NCBI GenBank assembly: GCA_036522835.1
Contig: DATDFB010000293.1
Coordinates: 1 to 43,310 of the forward strand
From: DATDFB01 sp036522835
Lineage (GTDB): Bacteria > Acidobacteriota > Thermoanaerobaculia > Gp7-AA8
Direction of reading: 5' to 3'
DNA: 43,310 nucleotides
In this document: in pieces, positions 16,244-23,471 of the stretch
Layout: every line of letters starts with the position of its first letter
How positions within the stretch are numbered: the stretch's first letter is position 1
Program-made: the position numbers and the translations under genes
The notes under the pieces: generated by a model
Seen by the model: the letters and a program-made list of their open reading frames with translations, nothing else
The model's database searches: none
What the model was told of the DNA's origin: nothing

Positions 16244-17989
16244 ATGGAGCGCCGGCCACTCATCCTGATCGCGGATGACCAAGAAGAGGTCGTGCATCTT
16301 CTCGAGGTCTACCTGAGGCCGCTCGACGCCGAATTCCTGGTCGCCTCTGACGGCGAGGAAGCTCTCGCCGTCGCGCAGGCGCGCCTGCCCGACGTCGTGC
16401 TCCTCGACGTGATGATGCCGAAGCGCAGCGGCTGGGACGTCTGCCAGGCCCTCAAGGCCGTGCAGCGCACCGCCGGCATCCGCGTCGTCCTCGTCACTGG
16501 CCGCGGCGAGGTGAAAGACCGCCTGACCGGCTTGCAGCTCGGCGCCGACGAATACCTCGTCAAGCCGTTCAATCGCGAGGAAGTCGTCAAGCGCGTGGCC
16601 GCGCTGCTGGAGCGCCCGCGCGAGACCGAGGCCGCGCCCGCGGAGCCGCCCAACCGCGCCGCGGAATCGCTGCTCTTCGACCGCGCCAGCGGCCTCCCGA
16701 CCGTCCCCGTCGTCCTCGGCCGGCTCAAGGAAATGCTCATCGAGCAGGGCGAGCTCGGCATCATTTACATCGACATCGAGCAGTTCGAATCGATCGAGGC
16801 GGAGTACGGCTGGGCGTTTTTCGACGAGTTCGTGCGCCGCGCCGGCGAGACCGTCGTATCCGAGGCGAACGCGCGCTTCCCGCGCGCCATCGTGGCCTCG
16901 AACCTCGTCGGCGGCTCGAGCTTCTACGTCGTCTTCGAGACGCGCGGCAAAGACCTCGCCCAGGAGTCGGCCTTCGACGCCATCGCCAACGATCTGCGCG
17001 AGACGCTGATCGTGACGATGCGCGAGCGTTTCCCGAACATGCAGCAGGGGCAGATCGGCTTTTTCGTCGGCGCCGCGCGCGTCGACTACCGGCCGCAGAT
17101 CCGCCTGGAGCGGCAGATCTATCAAGGGATGCAGACCGCGGCCGACGCCGTGCGCGACGCCGAGCAGCAGCGCAAGCGCCAGCTCACCCGCGAGCTGCGC
17201 GACATCATCCGCCGCAAGCGCATCACCACGCTCTTTCAGCCGATCGTGCGCGCGCGCGACAACACCATCTTCGGCTACGAGATCCTCACGCGCGGCCCGT
17301 CGCACTCCTCGTTCCGCAACTCCGACATGCTCTTCTCCTTCGCCCGCGAGTCGAAGCTGGCCTGGTCGCTCGAGGCCATCGCGCTGGAGTGCGCCATGCG
17401 CCGCCTGCGCACGACCGCGCTCGGCGACCGCAAGTTCCTCCTCAACCTCGAGGCGGAGATGTTCGCCGAGTCGGAGTTCCACATCCACGAGATCGTTGCG
17501 TTCTTCGCCTCCCATCGCGGCAACTTCGTCTTCGAGCTCACCGAGCGCGCCGCCATCGAGGACTACGCGGTCTTCCGCGGTCTGCTCGACGAGTTCCGCG
17601 CCAAGGGCATCGAAGTGGCCATCGACGACGCCGGCTCCGGCTATGCGTCGCTCGAGGCCATTGCCGCGCTCGCGCCCGATTACCTGAAGGTGACGAAGGG
17701 CCTCGTCTCGACGCTCGCCAACGAGCCGATCAAGCAGGACCTGGTGAAGATGCTCGTGGAGCTGGCGGGGAAGATCAACGCCAAGACGATCGCCGAGGGG
17801 ATCGAGACGGCCGAGGAGTACGAGACCTGCCGCGACCTCGGCATCGATCTCTTGCAGGGCTACTACCTCGCGCACCCGCAGGAGCAGTTGAAGGTCGGCG
17901 ATGCGGAGGTCGCGCGCATGGCGGCGGCGGTGGCGAGAGCCCCTCTCCCCGCGAGCGGGGAGAGGGACCGGCGCGAAGCGCCAGGGTGA
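16244..17989 (+). CDS. Response regulator with degenerate GGDEF and EAL (c-di-GMP phosphodiesterase) domains
   Basis: 581 aa; ATG 16244 begins MERRPLILIADDQEE, the receiver domain start. Receiver (1-125): D11/D12, phosphoacceptor D55 (VVLLDVMMPK), T85 and K107 are all in place. A GGDEF-like domain follows (about 145-300), but the signature is VGGSSFYVVFE instead of GGDEF, so diguanylate cyclase activity is unlikely. The EAL domain (about 325-565) has EIL at 346, LNLEAEMF, FELTER, IDDAGSGYASL, the Lys of YLKVTKGL, AEGIET and LQGYYLAHP, so the catalytic Glu, Asn, Asp, Lys and Gln positions look filled. Predicted phospho-regulated c-di-GMP hydrolase. No cognate kinase is adjacent. About the last 17 residues (PLPASGERDRREAPG) come from a REP-like repeat that has become coding. 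Confidence 0.92.
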   Translation: MERRPLILIADDQEEVVHLLEVYLRPLDAEFLVASDGEEALAVAQARLPDVVLLDVMMPKRSGWDVCQALKAVQRTAGIRVVLVTGRGEVKDRLTGLQLGADEYLVKPFNREEVVKRVAALLERPRETEAAPAEPPNRAAESLLFDRASGLPTVPVVLGRLKEMLIEQGELGIIYIDIEQFESIEAEYGWAFFDEFVRRAGETVVSEANARFPRAIVASNLVGGSSFYVVFETRGKDLAQESAFDAIANDLRETLIVTMRERFPNMQQGQIGFFVGAARVDYRPQIRLERQIYQGMQTAADAVRDAEQQRKRQLTRELRDIIRRKRITTLFQPIVRARDNTIFGYEILTRGPSHSSFRNSDMLFSFARESKLAWSLEAIALECAMRRLRTTALGDRKFLLNLEAEMFAESEFHIHEIVAFFASHRGNFVFELTERAAIEDYAVFRGLLDEFRAKGIEVAIDDAGSGYASLEAIAALAPDYLKVTKGLVSTLANEPIKQDLVKMLVELAGKINAKTIAEGIETAEEYETCRDLGIDLLQGYYLAHPQEQLKVGDAEVARMAAAVARAPLPASGERDRREAPG

Positions 17990-17992
17990 GGG
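17941..17992. repeat. REP-like palindrome, family 2, copy 1
   Basis: CCCTCTCCCC-gcgag-CGGGGAGAGGG forms a stem, followed by GGCGCGAAGCGCC (a second small palindrome) and GGGTGAGGG. A nearly identical unit lies at 19664-19716. This copy encodes the tail of the receiver-EAL protein and lies between convergent genes. Confidence 0.85.
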
Positions 17993-18003
17993 CGAGACCG
18001 TCC

Positions 18004-18318
18004 CTACTTTGCCTTCAGCGTCCGAACGTACGCGATGACCGCCACCACTTCCTCCGTGGTCATCTTCTGCGCCGGCATCTTTCCCTTGCCGCCGGCGATG
18101 ATCTTGGTCAGCTCGACGTCCGTCATCTTCTGAACTTCGGCCGAGCGCAGGTCGCGCACTTTCATGCTCTTGCCGATCGGGGTCTCGCCGGAGCCGTTCG
18201 GGCCGTGGCACATCGCGCATCGCTGTTTGTAGACCGTTGCGCCGTTCGGATCGGCGGCGAAGAGTCCCGCCGCAACGCTGAAGAGAACGAGGGACATCGT
18301 CGTTGCTTTCCGTAGCAT
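18004..18318 (-). CDS. Small c-type cytochrome (monohaem)
   Basis: 104 aa. ATG 18318 gives a signal peptide with a basic start (MLRKATTMSLVLFSVAAGLFA, cleavage near AAD); an internal Met at 18297 is an alternative. The mature protein has ATVYKQRCAMCHGPNGSGE: haem-binding CAMCH (34-38) with the usual preceding Y-x-x-x-C helix. GKGKMPAQKM supplies a likely distal Met ligand (M81), and EVVAVIAYVRTLK is the standard C-terminal helix. It is a periplasmic electron carrier of the cytochrome c/c553 size class. The neighbouring genes give no redox partner. Its start codon is only 9 bp from the start codon of the divergent rnz gene. Confidence 0.93.
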   Translation of the reverse strand: MLRKATTMSLVLFSVAAGLFAADPNGATVYKQRCAMCHGPNGSGETPIGKSMKVRDLRSAEVQKMTDVELTKIIAGGKGKMPAQKMTTEEVVAVIAYVRTLKAK

Positions 18319-18327
18319 GTCGTCATT

Positions 18328-19236
18328 ATGAATCAGGTCCGCCTCGTCTTCCTCGGTACCAGCGCCGGCACGCCCTCGCGCGAGCGCAACCTCGCCGCCG
18401 CCGCGCTCGTGATGGACGGCCGCGCGCTGCTCTTCGACTGCGGCGAAGGAACGCAGCAGCAGATCCTCCGCAGCTCCGTCCGCGCCGGCGCCATCGAGGC
18501 GATCTTCATCAGCCACATGCACGGCGATCACCTCTACGGATTGCCCGGACTGCTGGCCACGATGAGCCTCCACGGCCGCAGCGAGCCGCTCGCCGTCTAC
18601 GGGCCGGTGCGTGTGACGCCGTACCTGCGCGCTGTGTATGAGGCGAGCTACGCGCGCACGGCGTTCGACCTGACGATTCACGCGGTCGACGACGGCGCCG
18701 TGATCGCCCGCGACGGCTACGCCGTACGCGTCCGCCTGCTCGATCACACGGCGCCATGCCTCGGCTATTGCGTCGTCGAGCACGACCGCCCCGGCGCCTT
18801 CGACGTCGACCGCGCCCGCGCCCTCGGCGTTCCGCCCGGACCGCTCTTCCGCACGCTGCAGCACGGCGCCGACGTCACGCTCGACGACGGCCGCGTCGTG
18901 CGCAGCGCCGAGGTTGTCGGCCCTCCGCGTCCCGGCCGGCGCATCAGCTATTGCACCGACACGCGTCCCTGCCGCGCCGCCATCGAGCTCGCGCGCGGCG
19001 CGCACGTGCTCGTGCACGAGGCGACGTACGGCGATGACATGCGCTCCGAGGCGGGGGAGAGGGGACACTCCACGGCGGCGGAGGCGGCCGGCGTCGCGCG
19101 CGACGCCGGCGTGCAGCGGCTGATCCTCACGCACATCAGCCCGCGCTACACCGACGCGTCGCCGCTCCTGGCCGAGGCGCGGGCGGTCTTTGCGGAGACC
19201 GAGCTCGCCGCCGATTTCGCGGAGTTCCACGCATAA
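18328..19236 (+). CDS. rnz: Ribonuclease Z (MBL-fold tRNA 3'-processing nuclease)
   Basis: 302 aa, full length. RNase Z cuts tRNA precursors after the discriminator base. It opens VRLVFLGTSAGTPSRERN, the family's GTxxxxPxxxRN start. Zinc residues are in HMHGDH (63-68), the next His in LDHTAPCLGYCV, the Asp of SYCTDTRPC, and the final His in LTHISPRY. The LVHEATYGDD segment is the conserved loop preceding that last His, and GHSTAAEAAGVA is also typical. The encoded-CCA tRNA at 21682 shows that at least some tRNAs here do not need CCA addition. ATG 18328 directly abuts the divergent cytochrome start, so no separate promoter space exists between them. Confidence 0.95.
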   Translation: MNQVRLVFLGTSAGTPSRERNLAAAALVMDGRALLFDCGEGTQQQILRSSVRAGAIEAIFISHMHGDHLYGLPGLLATMSLHGRSEPLAVYGPVRVTPYLRAVYEASYARTAFDLTIHAVDDGAVIARDGYAVRVRLLDHTAPCLGYCVVEHDRPGAFDVDRARALGVPPGPLFRTLQHGADVTLDDGRVVRSAEVVGPPRPGRRISYCTDTRPCRAAIELARGAHVLVHEATYGDDMRSEAGERGHSTAAEAAGVARDAGVQRLILTHISPRYTDASPLLAEARAVFAETELAADFAEFHA

Positions 19237-19243
19237 TTGCCGC

Positions 19244-19657
19244 ATGTACGAACAGAACGCAGCGCACCAGCAGTGGCTCGAGGGATTCATTCGCGACCTC
19301 GACGCGTTCGCCGGCACCGTCCACGTCCAGCGCGGCGACGACCTCTATCTCACCGCCGCGCACAACATCCCGCCGCATGTCGTTGAGATCGTCGCGCACG
19401 TGCCGCACGGCAAGGGCATGGCCGGCGTCGCCCAGGTGAAGAAGGCGCCGGTGCAGACGTGCAACCTGCAGACGGACGCCACCGGCACGATCAAGCCGGG
19501 CGCGAAGGCGGTCGATGCTCAGGCTGCGGTGGCGCTGCCGGTGCTCGACGACGGCGGCGGCGTGCGCGCCGTCGTCGGCGTGGCTTGGCGCCGCGAGGGG
19601 GAGATCGGCGCCGACGAGGAGCAGGCCATGATGCGCGCCGCCGCAAAGTTGCCGTAA
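19244..19657 (+). CDS. GAF domain protein
   Basis: 137 aa, ATG 19244, 7 bp after rnz, so probably co-transcribed; a CATAAT box (19231-19236) also ends 7 nt before the ATG. The sequence is a single compact GAF fold: WLEGFIRDLDAFAGTVHVQ, LYLTAAHNIP, PHGKGMAGVAQVKKAPVQTCNLQTD, AQAAVALPVLDDGGGVRAVVGVAWR and a final helix ADEEQAMMRAAAKL. GAF domains bind small ligands; the ligand here is unknown. Free-methionine-sulfoxide reductases are also single GAF proteins, but only one cysteine is present here, so that activity is not supported. A family-2 REP-like repeat follows the stop. Confidence 0.85.
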   Translation: MYEQNAAHQQWLEGFIRDLDAFAGTVHVQRGDDLYLTAAHNIPPHVVEIVAHVPHGKGMAGVAQVKKAPVQTCNLQTDATGTIKPGAKAVDAQAAVALPVLDDGGGVRAVVGVAWRREGEIGADEEQAMMRAAAKLP

Positions 19658-19663
19658 ACAACC

Positions 19664-19716
19664 CCCTCTCCCCGCTCGCGGGGAGAGGGACAGGCGCGAA
19701 GCGCCAGGGTGAGGGG
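19664..19716. repeat. REP-like palindrome, family 2, copy 2
   Basis: CCCTCTCCCC-gctcg-CGGGGAGAGGG stem followed by GGCGCGAAGCGCC and GGGTGAGGGG, almost identical to 17941-17992. It lies between the convergent GAF gene and the VioB-like gene and may also serve as a terminator. Confidence 0.85.
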
Positions 19717-19727
19717 CGTCGGCTTCC

Positions 19728-21545
19728 CTACCTCACCTTCCGGCACCACGCCTGGAGCAACGTCTTCCGGCTCGCCGAGAGATCGCGCGTCCGCGGCATG
19801 TACTTCGTCGTCATCCAGTGCTTCATCTCGGTGCGGTCGATGATCGCCTGGGCGTGCTGCTTCACCGCGCTCTCGCTGTTCAGCGGGAAGGCCTGGTTGC
19901 TCATCGCCGGATAGAGGACATAGTAGGTGCGCAGGACTTTTTCATAGAGAACGTTGAACGTCAGGAGCTCGTTGCCGACCGGCTCCTTCGCCTCAGGGTC
20001 GACGTAGTAGCGCGAGAAGTCTTCGTCGTTCGGCAGGATGCGCAGGCTCATCGACGGCGCGTTCGTGACCCACGGCGGATTCTGAAACGTCAGGTAGCTC
20101 GCCGGCGGATAGCCGGCCGGCGCGGGGTTGTTGCCGTCGTTGACGGTGAAGGTGAGGAGGTAGTTGCCCGGCTGCGCGGTGTCGACGGAGATCGGATCGC
20201 CCGGCAGGACGTTGACGGCGTTGACCGCGGCGTTGCCCGGCGCTTGCAGCGGAATCGAGCGGTACTGCCAGACGGTGATCGGCGGGCAGTTGCTCCGGTC
20301 GAGCCGCACGCCGCGGCGGTAGACCGTCACCGTCGCCGGCTCCTCGGTTCCCTGATTCAGAAAGCGGTCCGCGGGTCCGAACTGCTCGGCGTAGATCGCC
20401 TGCTGGTTCGAGACGAAGTAGTAGTCGGTCTCCCGCAGGACGAAGCCGAAGTATTCGCTGAGGAGAGCGAAGGTGGCGTTCGGATCGACGTTGTCGGCGT
20501 CGAAGTCGAAGATCCAGCCGCGGGCGTCGCCAGCGGCGGTGTCGGCGTAGTCGACGTCGGCGATCGGCGTGACGGTCGTCCCGTTCACAGTCACGAGACG
20601 CACCGGCCCGAAGTCGTACTTCGGGTTCGTCGTGCCGTTGTAGTTGTCGGGGAAGGTGGGAGAGAAGTCGACGGAGATTTTGTTGCCGCGCTGCTGGAGC
20701 ACGGTCGGCGCGAGGGCGATGAGGCCGTTGTTGCCGTTGTTCTGGCTGTTCGGCGGCGTGGCGATTTGGGTGGTGTTGGAGATGAGGAGCCGGCCGACGG
20801 GGCCGGTGCGGATGTCTTCGTCGGCGTAGAGCGGGGCGATGGTGGCGACGAGCTCGAGCTCTGCCGGGTTGGGCTTCTGGTTGGGGTAGTCGGGCCTGCC
20901 CTGCAGGATGCGGAAGAGGCAGTAGCGGAGGATGACGCCGATGATTTTCGGGTCCTGCAGCTCGGGGATGTTGATGACGGTGCCGGGCGCGGACTTCAGC
21001 AGCGTGTGGTAGACGTACCCGCCCGCGCCGCCGTCCTGGGTGAGGTTGACGTTGCGGTAGAAGTTGAGCCACTGGCAGGCGCCCTTCGACGGCCGCCCGG
21101 CGATCAAGGTCGCACCGTCGCTGCCCTTGAGCGTGAGCTCGTCGATGAAGAACTGCGTCGCCGGCGGCGAGCCCTCGGAGTTGACGTCGCAGAGACCGCC
21201 GGAGAAGGCGAGGGTGGCGCCGGCGAGGGAGCCGGCCGCGCCCTGGACGCCGACGACGCTGCCGGTGGCGTTGGTGGTGTGGTCGCCGTAGTAGTTCCAC
21301 TCGGCCGGCTGCGTGCCGGCGAAGGGCTGGACCTGCTGGACCCAGGCGATGAAGTTCGCGTCGGACATGCCGTAGGTGTTGGCGCGAACGAGCTTGGAGT
21401 CGATGAGCGCGAGCGGCGCGCCGGCAAAGGGCCCCCAGTTGCCCGGCATGGTCACCGAGGGGGCCATGTCGTCGTTGTTGGCCGTGGCCGGGTTGACGCT
21501 CATCGTGCCTTTGACGTTGATGCGCGGGAGGTCGAAGAGGCTCAT
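19728..21545 (-). CDS. Standalone VioB N-terminal-like protein (no ferritin-like domain)
   Basis: 605 aa, ATG 21545. The start MSLFDLPRINVKGTMSVNPA parallels the VioB start as I remember it (MSILDFPRIHFRG...VNAPTANRD). Further colinear matches by eye are IIGVILRYCLFRI against VLGLTVQYALFNM, GPVGRLLISN against YPAGRLLRPR, and the ending VLRTYYVLYPAMSNQAF...KYMPRTRDLSASR against VMAYYELVYPFMSDKVF...YYMPSTRELSAPK. VioB (violacein; RebD and StaD in indolocarbazole pathways) is a haem protein of about 1,000 aa that couples two indolepyruvate imines; its C-terminal part is ferritin-like. Here the protein ends where that part would begin. No tryptophan oxidase or other vio-like gene is in the window, so a pigment pathway is not implied. 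No signal peptide. Function unknown. Confidence 0.72.
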   Translation of the reverse strand: MSLFDLPRINVKGTMSVNPATANNDDMAPSVTMPGNWGPFAGAPLALIDSKLVRANTYGMSDANFIAWVQQVQPFAGTQPAEWNYYGDHTTNATGSVVGVQGAAGSLAGATLAFSGGLCDVNSEGSPPATQFFIDELTLKGSDGATLIAGRPSKGACQWLNFYRNVNLTQDGGAGGYVYHTLLKSAPGTVINIPELQDPKIIGVILRYCLFRILQGRPDYPNQKPNPAELELVATIAPLYADEDIRTGPVGRLLISNTTQIATPPNSQNNGNNGLIALAPTVLQQRGNKISVDFSPTFPDNYNGTTNPKYDFGPVRLVTVNGTTVTPIADVDYADTAAGDARGWIFDFDADNVDPNATFALLSEYFGFVLRETDYYFVSNQQAIYAEQFGPADRFLNQGTEEPATVTVYRRGVRLDRSNCPPITVWQYRSIPLQAPGNAAVNAVNVLPGDPISVDTAQPGNYLLTFTVNDGNNPAPAGYPPASYLTFQNPPWVTNAPSMSLRILPNDEDFSRYYVDPEAKEPVGNELLTFNVLYEKVLRTYYVLYPAMSNQAFPLNSESAVKQHAQAIIDRTEMKHWMTTKYMPRTRDLSASRKTLLQAWCRKVR

Positions 21546-21681
21546 GGTGCGATTCCATCATGCCATCTTCAAACATGCAAGCACTTGCCGCAGGAGACGT
21601 TGGCCGCTACACTCCCGCCCGCGCCGCCGCCGGAATGTTGCCCGCAGCGGCCGAGTTCTAAGCCGTACCTTCCCACCATGT

Positions 21682-21758
21682 GGGGCTGTAGCTCAGTTTG
21701 GGAGAGCGCCTGAATCGCACTCAGGAGGTCGTCGGTTCGAGCCCGATCAGCTCCACCA
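21682..21758 (+). tRNA. tRNA-Ala (anticodon CGC)
   Basis: 77 nt with encoded CCA. Acceptor stem GGGGCTG pairs with CAGCTCC, with one G-U pair. D arm lies in TAGCTCAG...GAGAGC. Anticodon stem CCTGA/TCAGG encloses the loop ATCGCAC, giving anticodon CGC. T arm is GTCGG-TTCGAGC-CCGAT. A single copy is visible. It sits immediately upstream of the excisionase and integrase genes, so its 3' end is the likely attachment site of the island. Confidence 0.97.
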
Positions 21759-21810
21759 AAGTCAAAGATCTCTGCCATAACAACTTAGCCGTAACCCCTT
21801 CCACCGCTGT

Positions 21811-21850
21811 TTCGCCCGTTTTTGGCGAAGTGTCTAGTAGCGCGTCTAGT
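21811..21850. repeat. Hairpin and GTCTAGT direct repeats between tRNA and excisionase gene
   Basis: TTCGCC-cgttttt-GGCGAA (21811-21829) is a 6-bp hairpin. Two copies of GTCTAGT (21832-21838 and 21844-21850) follow, 12 nt apart. Their position between the presumed attachment core and the recombination genes fits arm-type integrase or excisionase binding sites (inference). Confidence 0.45.
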
Positions 21851-21890
21851 TGGCGTCGCGCTCGCGCGCAACCGCAGAAATCTCTCGGTG

Positions 21891-21903
21891 TTTCGACCCA
21901 TTC
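21891..21903 (+). promoter_or_regulatory. Island 13-bp box, copy 1 (TTTCGACCCATTC)
   Basis: Matches the other three island boxes at 12 of 13 positions (C replaces T at position 7). It ends 47 nt before the excisionase ATG. It is the weakest copy: no TACGTT-like hexamer lies at the spacing seen in copies 2 and 4. Confidence 0.5.
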
Positions 21904-21933
21904 GGCTTCGGGTGAAAGTCGCCAGGCGAATCT

Positions 21934-21951
21934 TGCGTCAGAGGTGACGCA
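21934..21951 (+). promoter_or_regulatory. Inverted repeat enclosing the excisionase ribosome site and start
   Basis: TGCGTCA-GAGG-TGACGCA: perfect 7-bp arms around GAGG, the only Shine-Dalgarno candidate for ATG 21951, whose A is the last base of the right arm. In RNA the hairpin would hold the ribosome site in the loop; in DNA it is an 18-bp palindromic operator candidate. Confidence 0.55.
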
Positions 21952-22172
21952 TGAACCTGAAGAATCTCATCTCGCGCGTGGAGATCGCCGAGAGTCTCGG
22001 CGTGCAGACGCAGACGGTCGCGAAGTGGGAACGCGAGGGGAAGTTTCCGGCCGCGAAGGAGTACGTCTCCGACCGGCTGATTCTCTACGACCGCGACGAA
22101 GTGCGGCGGATGCTGGAGACGAGGAAAGCCGCGCGGCGGCGTCCGCTGCTCCCCCGCGCAAGCGGAAAATGA
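21951..22172 (+). CDS. Excisionase / MerR-type helix-turn-helix protein
   Basis: 73 aa. The sequence MNLKNLISRVEIAESLGVQT followed by QTVAKWEREGKFPAAKEYVSDRLILYDRDEVRRML is a winged helix-turn-helix of the excisionase/MerR type: the recognition helix is TQTVAKWEREGKFP and the wing leads into the D-R-D-E-V motif. The tail is basic (RKAARRRPLLPRASGK). Such proteins bend DNA at attachment sites and steer the integrase toward excision, or act as regulators. The stop overlaps the integrase start as ATGA, so the two are translationally coupled. Start supported by GAGG 6 nt upstream within a hairpin. Confidence 0.8.
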   Translation: MNLKNLISRVEIAESLGVQTQTVAKWEREGKFPAAKEYVSDRLILYDRDEVRRMLETRKAARRRPLLPRASGK

Positions 22173-23386
22173 AGCGCCGGCGCTCCGCGCCGCAGCTCGT
22201 CGGATTCGAGTACGACCCGCTCAGGGGCCTGGCGCATTTCTCCATGTACGTTCCGGGCGGCGGAGGGCGCGAGAGAAAGCGCGCGACCGTCGAGGCCGGA
22301 GACTACGACGAGGCGGTCGAGCTCTGGACAGAATTCCGTGCTCGCGTGAAAGCGGGCGCGGGACGTGTCTCCCCGGAGGCGCCGACCTTTCGTGAGTTCG
22401 TCGCAGCGTACCTGCCGCTCATCGGCGCCAACCTCGCGGCGCGGACACTGCGCGACTACAGGTACGCAATCGATCGGCACCTCATGCCGGCTTTTGCGCC
22501 GCTCCGCATCAGCGAGATGACGTCAGGAGTGCTGAATGCTTTCGGAGCGCGGCTCAAAGCGCAGGGCTACGCCGGCGCGACCGTCAACAACTACATGACG
22601 ATCGCTGCCTTGCTTCTCGGCTATGCGGTCGAACTGGATGTCATCGAGGATCTCCCGCTCAAGAAGAAGCTCAAGAAGTACCGGCCGAACAAGCCGTGCA
22701 ACGAGCTGTCGCCGGAGGAACGCGCACGGTTTCTCGCCGCGTTCGACGATGAAGCAGGCTTCCGGCGTTTCGTGGCGGACACGATGCCGCGGCCCAAAGC
22801 GCACGTGGTGCGGCAGCGTGGCTTCGGCGGACGACGCGCGCATGGTGCCGGCATGCGGAGCGACAGTGACGCGGCGCGGGCCTACTTCCTCCGCTACCAG
22901 CGCTCGAAAGACCTCTTCATCGTGGATCTCGACTCCGGCCTGCGCGAGGGCGACATCATTGGTCTCCGGGTGCGGCACGTCTCCTTCGCCGATGATTGGA
23001 TTCGACTCGAACAGGGAAAGACGAAGCGCGAGGTGGTGATCCCCCTTTCGTCGGCCGCGCGTGCCGCGACCGAACGGGCGCTCGCCGGACGCGACGCGGA
23101 TCCCGATGACTTCGTGTTCGTTACCGATGGCGGCAAGCCGTACAGCGATTCGACGCTCGGCCGCTACTTCTCGATCGCGAAACGCATTGCTGGAATCACG
23201 CGACGCGTGCGCTTCCACGATCTGCGGCACACCTTTGGAAGCGATCTCGCGAGCGCGGAGTTGCCGCTTCCTTTCATCGGCAAGGTGATGGGGCATTCCA
23301 ATCCCGCGACGACAGCTCGTTACGCGCGGCCCGATGGCCGGGTTCTGGACCGCGTGCGCAAGGCGCTCGACCGGGAACGCTTGTAG
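22169..23386 (+). CDS. Tyrosine site-specific integrase
   Basis: 405 aa from ATG 22169, which overlaps the excisionase stop; the longer open frame back to 21698 would read through the tRNA. Domains: N-terminal arm-binding region (1-70), core-binding SAM-like domain (72-165, TFREFVAAYLPLIGANLAARTLRDYRYAI), catalytic domain (178-400). Catalytic residues: R259 (DSGLREGDIIGL), probable K in the GKTKREVVIPL hairpin, H350/R353 (HDLRHTFGSDLA), H376 (MGHSN) and nucleophile Y385 (TTARYARP). An unusual insertion of about 40 residues (204-245, rich in Arg and Gly) precedes the first Arg motif. It sits next to tRNA-Ala and presumably integrates there. A hairpin terminator follows. Confidence 0.95.
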   Translation: MKRRRSAPQLVGFEYDPLRGLAHFSMYVPGGGGRERKRATVEAGDYDEAVELWTEFRARVKAGAGRVSPEAPTFREFVAAYLPLIGANLAARTLRDYRYAIDRHLMPAFAPLRISEMTSGVLNAFGARLKAQGYAGATVNNYMTIAALLLGYAVELDVIEDLPLKKKLKKYRPNKPCNELSPEERARFLAAFDDEAGFRRFVADTMPRPKAHVVRQRGFGGRRAHGAGMRSDSDAARAYFLRYQRSKDLFIVDLDSGLREGDIIGLRVRHVSFADDWIRLEQGKTKREVVIPLSSAARAATERALAGRDADPDDFVFVTDGGKPYSDSTLGRYFSIAKRIAGITRRVRFHDLRHTFGSDLASAELPLPFIGKVMGHSNPATTARYARPDGRVLDRVRKALDRERL

Positions 23387-23388
23387 CC

Positions 23389-23425
23389 GACCTACGCCGC
23401 CGCCTCCGGGCGGCGTAGGTCATTT
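23389..23425 (+). terminator. Terminator after the integrase
   Basis: GACCTACGCCGCC and GGCGGCGTAGGTC form a 13-bp stem around GCCTCCG, followed by ATTTCT. The core CGCCGCC...GGGCGGCGT recurs in the terminator at 27171, and in both cases a 13-bp island box follows directly. Confidence 0.8.
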
Positions 23426-23465
23426 CTATCCATTCAGCGGTGCGACGAATTGCGACCGGTACGTT
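23423..23465 (+). promoter_or_regulatory. Island 13-bp box, copy 2, with TACGTT hexamer
   Basis: TTTCTATCCATTC (23423-23435), then 24 nt, then TACGTT (23460-23465), 6 nt before the methyltransferase ATG. The copy at 27196-27238 has the same 24-nt spacing and the same TACGTTCGG. TACGTT fits the relaxed -10 pattern TANNNT. Confidence 0.6.
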
Positions 23466-23471
23466 CGGCGC

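Noticed and set aside
19728..21545. A violacein or indolocarbazole gene cluster.
   Set aside because: Only a VioB N-terminal-like protein is present; no tryptophan oxidase, VioE, VioC/VioD or P450 homologs nearby.
19818..21713. Plus-strand open frame of about 630 codons opposite the VioB-like gene.
   Set aside because: Composition is dominated by Arg, Val, Gly, Asp and Glu with no recognisable motif, while the opposite strand shows family similarity end to end.
21698..22168. N-terminal extension of the integrase frame back to 21698.
   Set aside because: It would translate the tRNA gene and the excisionase region in another frame; ATG 22169 overlaps the excisionase stop as expected.
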